From positions 1 through 6,839 of the forward strand of contig JBEBRR010000117.1 of the NCBI GenBank assembly GCA_040394735.1: a DNA stretch of 6,839 nucleotides, given 5' to 3'. The number at the start of each line of letters is the position of its first letter. Within the stretch, counting starts at the first letter, position 1. This document shows, one piece after another, positions 6,199-6,839 of this stretch. Under the pieces are notes generated by a model, which did no database searches, was not told the origin of the DNA, and saw only the letters and a list, made by a program, of their open reading frames with translations. A program made the translations under genes and the position numbers. This DNA comes from Leadbetterella byssophila_A. GTDB lineage: Bacteria; Bacteroidota; Bacteroidia; Cytophagales; Spirosomataceae.

Positions 6199-6206
6199 TA
6201 TTTTTG
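6199..6206 (+). promoter_or_regulatory. -7 promoter box (TATTTTTG) for the XRE regulator
   Basis: TATTTTTG matches TAnnTTTG exactly. A transcript from about 6212 would have a leader near 80 bases before the ATG at 6291. No clear TTTG -33 box is seen about 20 bases upstream, so the call rests on the -7 match and position. It also suggests that the regulator is transcribed separately from the broken gene before it. Confidence 0.45.
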
Positions 6207-6290
6207 AGTGGAGATAAGGCCCGAAAAATGAAGCAGGCTTTGCCGGAGAAGCACTTTAGATTTTACAACCCAAAAACACGATCTGATACC

Positions 6291-6725
6291 ATGACACATA
6301 CCGCCAAAAATCCAAAGATACACGAAGGGCGAAACGTAAAACGCTTCCGGGAGATGTTAGGCATTAAGCAAGATGCACTCGCCTTTGAACTGGGCGATGA
6401 CTGGAACCAGCAAAGAATTTCATTACTCGAACAAAAGGAAACCATTGATATCAACCTGTTAAAGCAAATTTCCGAAGCCCTGAAAATTCCGGTGGAAGCG
6501 TTTCAGAATTTTGATGAGGAGCAAGCGGTGAATGTGATATCCAATACTTTTACGAGTAATGACACTTCTACTTTAAATGCCATAAATCCAAATTGCACGT
6601 TCAATCCTATTGATAAGATTGTTCAGCTTTATGATGAGAAAATTGCTCTTTATGAAAGGATGCTGAAGGAGAAGGATGAGATGATAGGTAGGCTTCAAGA
6701 GTTGGTTAGTGTGAATAAAGTATAG
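6291..6725 (+). CDS. XRE-family helix-turn-helix regulator with C-terminal coiled coil
   Basis: A 144-residue, probably cytoplasmic DNA-binding protein. Residues about 13-72 form a Cro/C1-type helix-turn-helix: NVKRFREMLGIKQDALAFEL, then DWNQQRISLLEQKETID, then a LLKQISEALKIPVEAF helix. After a NVISNTF segment (81-87) and a polar, Asn/Thr-rich linker containing NCTFNPIDK, residues about 108-140 form a charged heptad-type coiled coil likely to drive oligomerisation. This layout (helix-turn-helix, ISNTF, NCTFNPI, coiled coil) is one I recognise from a Bacteroidota-typical family of unknown targets. The frame stays open back to an ATG at 6063, but that ATG lies inside the preceding broken gene, and the 76 extra residues look like translated AT-rich non-coding DNA, so 6291 is preferred. 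No Shine-Dalgarno is visible. The region is clearly more AT-rich than the kinase gene. The target genes are not identifiable here. Confidence 0.88.
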   Translation: MTHTAKNPKIHEGRNVKRFREMLGIKQDALAFELGDDWNQQRISLLEQKETIDINLLKQISEALKIPVEAFQNFDEEQAVNVISNTFTSNDTSTLNAINPNCTFNPIDKIVQLYDEKIALYERMLKEKDEMIGRLQELVSVNKV

Positions 6726-6839
6726 TATAAATTACTTTATATGCAGCATCAATTGGCACCGTCGAATAAAGTTTGTTAGTTAGAAAAGACACTATCCTGA
6801 ATTTTGTGTAAGTAGAAAAATATCGAGGGCAGCTTATTT
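6726..6839. other. Non-coding tail with a possible insertion-sequence end
   Basis: No gene is seen in these 114 bases on either strand. From 6788 the plus strand reads GACACTATCCTGAATTTTGT followed by GTAAGTAG. This resembles the terminal inverted repeats of some IS256-type (mutase-class) elements, which often start with G-A-C/G bases and end in TTGTGTAA. If so, an element would begin here and continue beyond the window. Only one end is visible and no transposase or target duplication can be checked. Confidence 0.25.

Noticed and set aside
6063..6290. 76-residue N-terminal extension of the XRE regulator
   Set aside because: The ATG lies within the GTIWV codons of the broken gene, and the extension is low-complexity, AT-rich translation before a normal XRE N-terminus.

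Overview
The window looks like a chromosomal segment of a Bacteroidota bacterium, probably Chitinophagaceae or a relative. The evidence is the DnaK sequence type, near-perfect TAnnTTTG -7 promoter boxes, start codons without Shine-Dalgarno sequences, a LytS/LytTR-type two-component pair, a long secreted TlpA-like thioredoxin protein, and intergenic repeats of kinds I associate with this phylum. The taxon is inferred; nothing in the window names the species.

Layout. Positions 1-874 (minus) hold the N-terminal 291 residues of DnaK; the gene runs off the left edge. Upstream of it lie a sigma-54-like promoter candidate, a TGACA direct repeat and a diverged CACAGAT-type inverted repeat. Positions 1231-1312 (minus) are tRNA-Leu(CAG), with a rho-independent terminator after it and a TAATTTTG -7 box before it. 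Positions 1449-2885 (minus) encode a secreted 478-residue protein ending in a WCAPC thioredoxin domain. A 304-base gap (2886-3189) carries two nested hairpins of a likely dispersed element and a perfect 12-bp inverted repeat just after the next gene's stop. Positions 3190-3945 and 3999-5711 (minus) are a response regulator and its histidine kinase, transcribed kinase first. Their 53-base junction is built of heptamer repeats that also encode the kinase's last residues.

The right end switches to the plus strand. Positions 5841-6084 hold a small gene (about 75-80 codons) broken by two frameshifts, preceded by a good -7 box. Positions 6291-6725 encode a 144-residue XRE-type regulator with a C-terminal coiled coil. 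The last 114 bases are non-coding and contain a possible insertion-sequence end.

Functionally, the kinase should sense something in the periplasm through a roughly 310-residue extracytoplasmic region and phosphorylate the LytTR regulator, which would bind DNA. Their target is not visible. The thioredoxin-like gene lies downstream on the same strand, but the hairpin-rich gap argues against assuming an operon. dnaK and the tRNA gene are housekeeping. I see no CRISPR array, complete mobile element or obvious defence system. The most informative oddities are the doubly frameshifted small gene, the heptamer repeats at the kinase/regulator junction and the sigma-54-like dnaK promoter.
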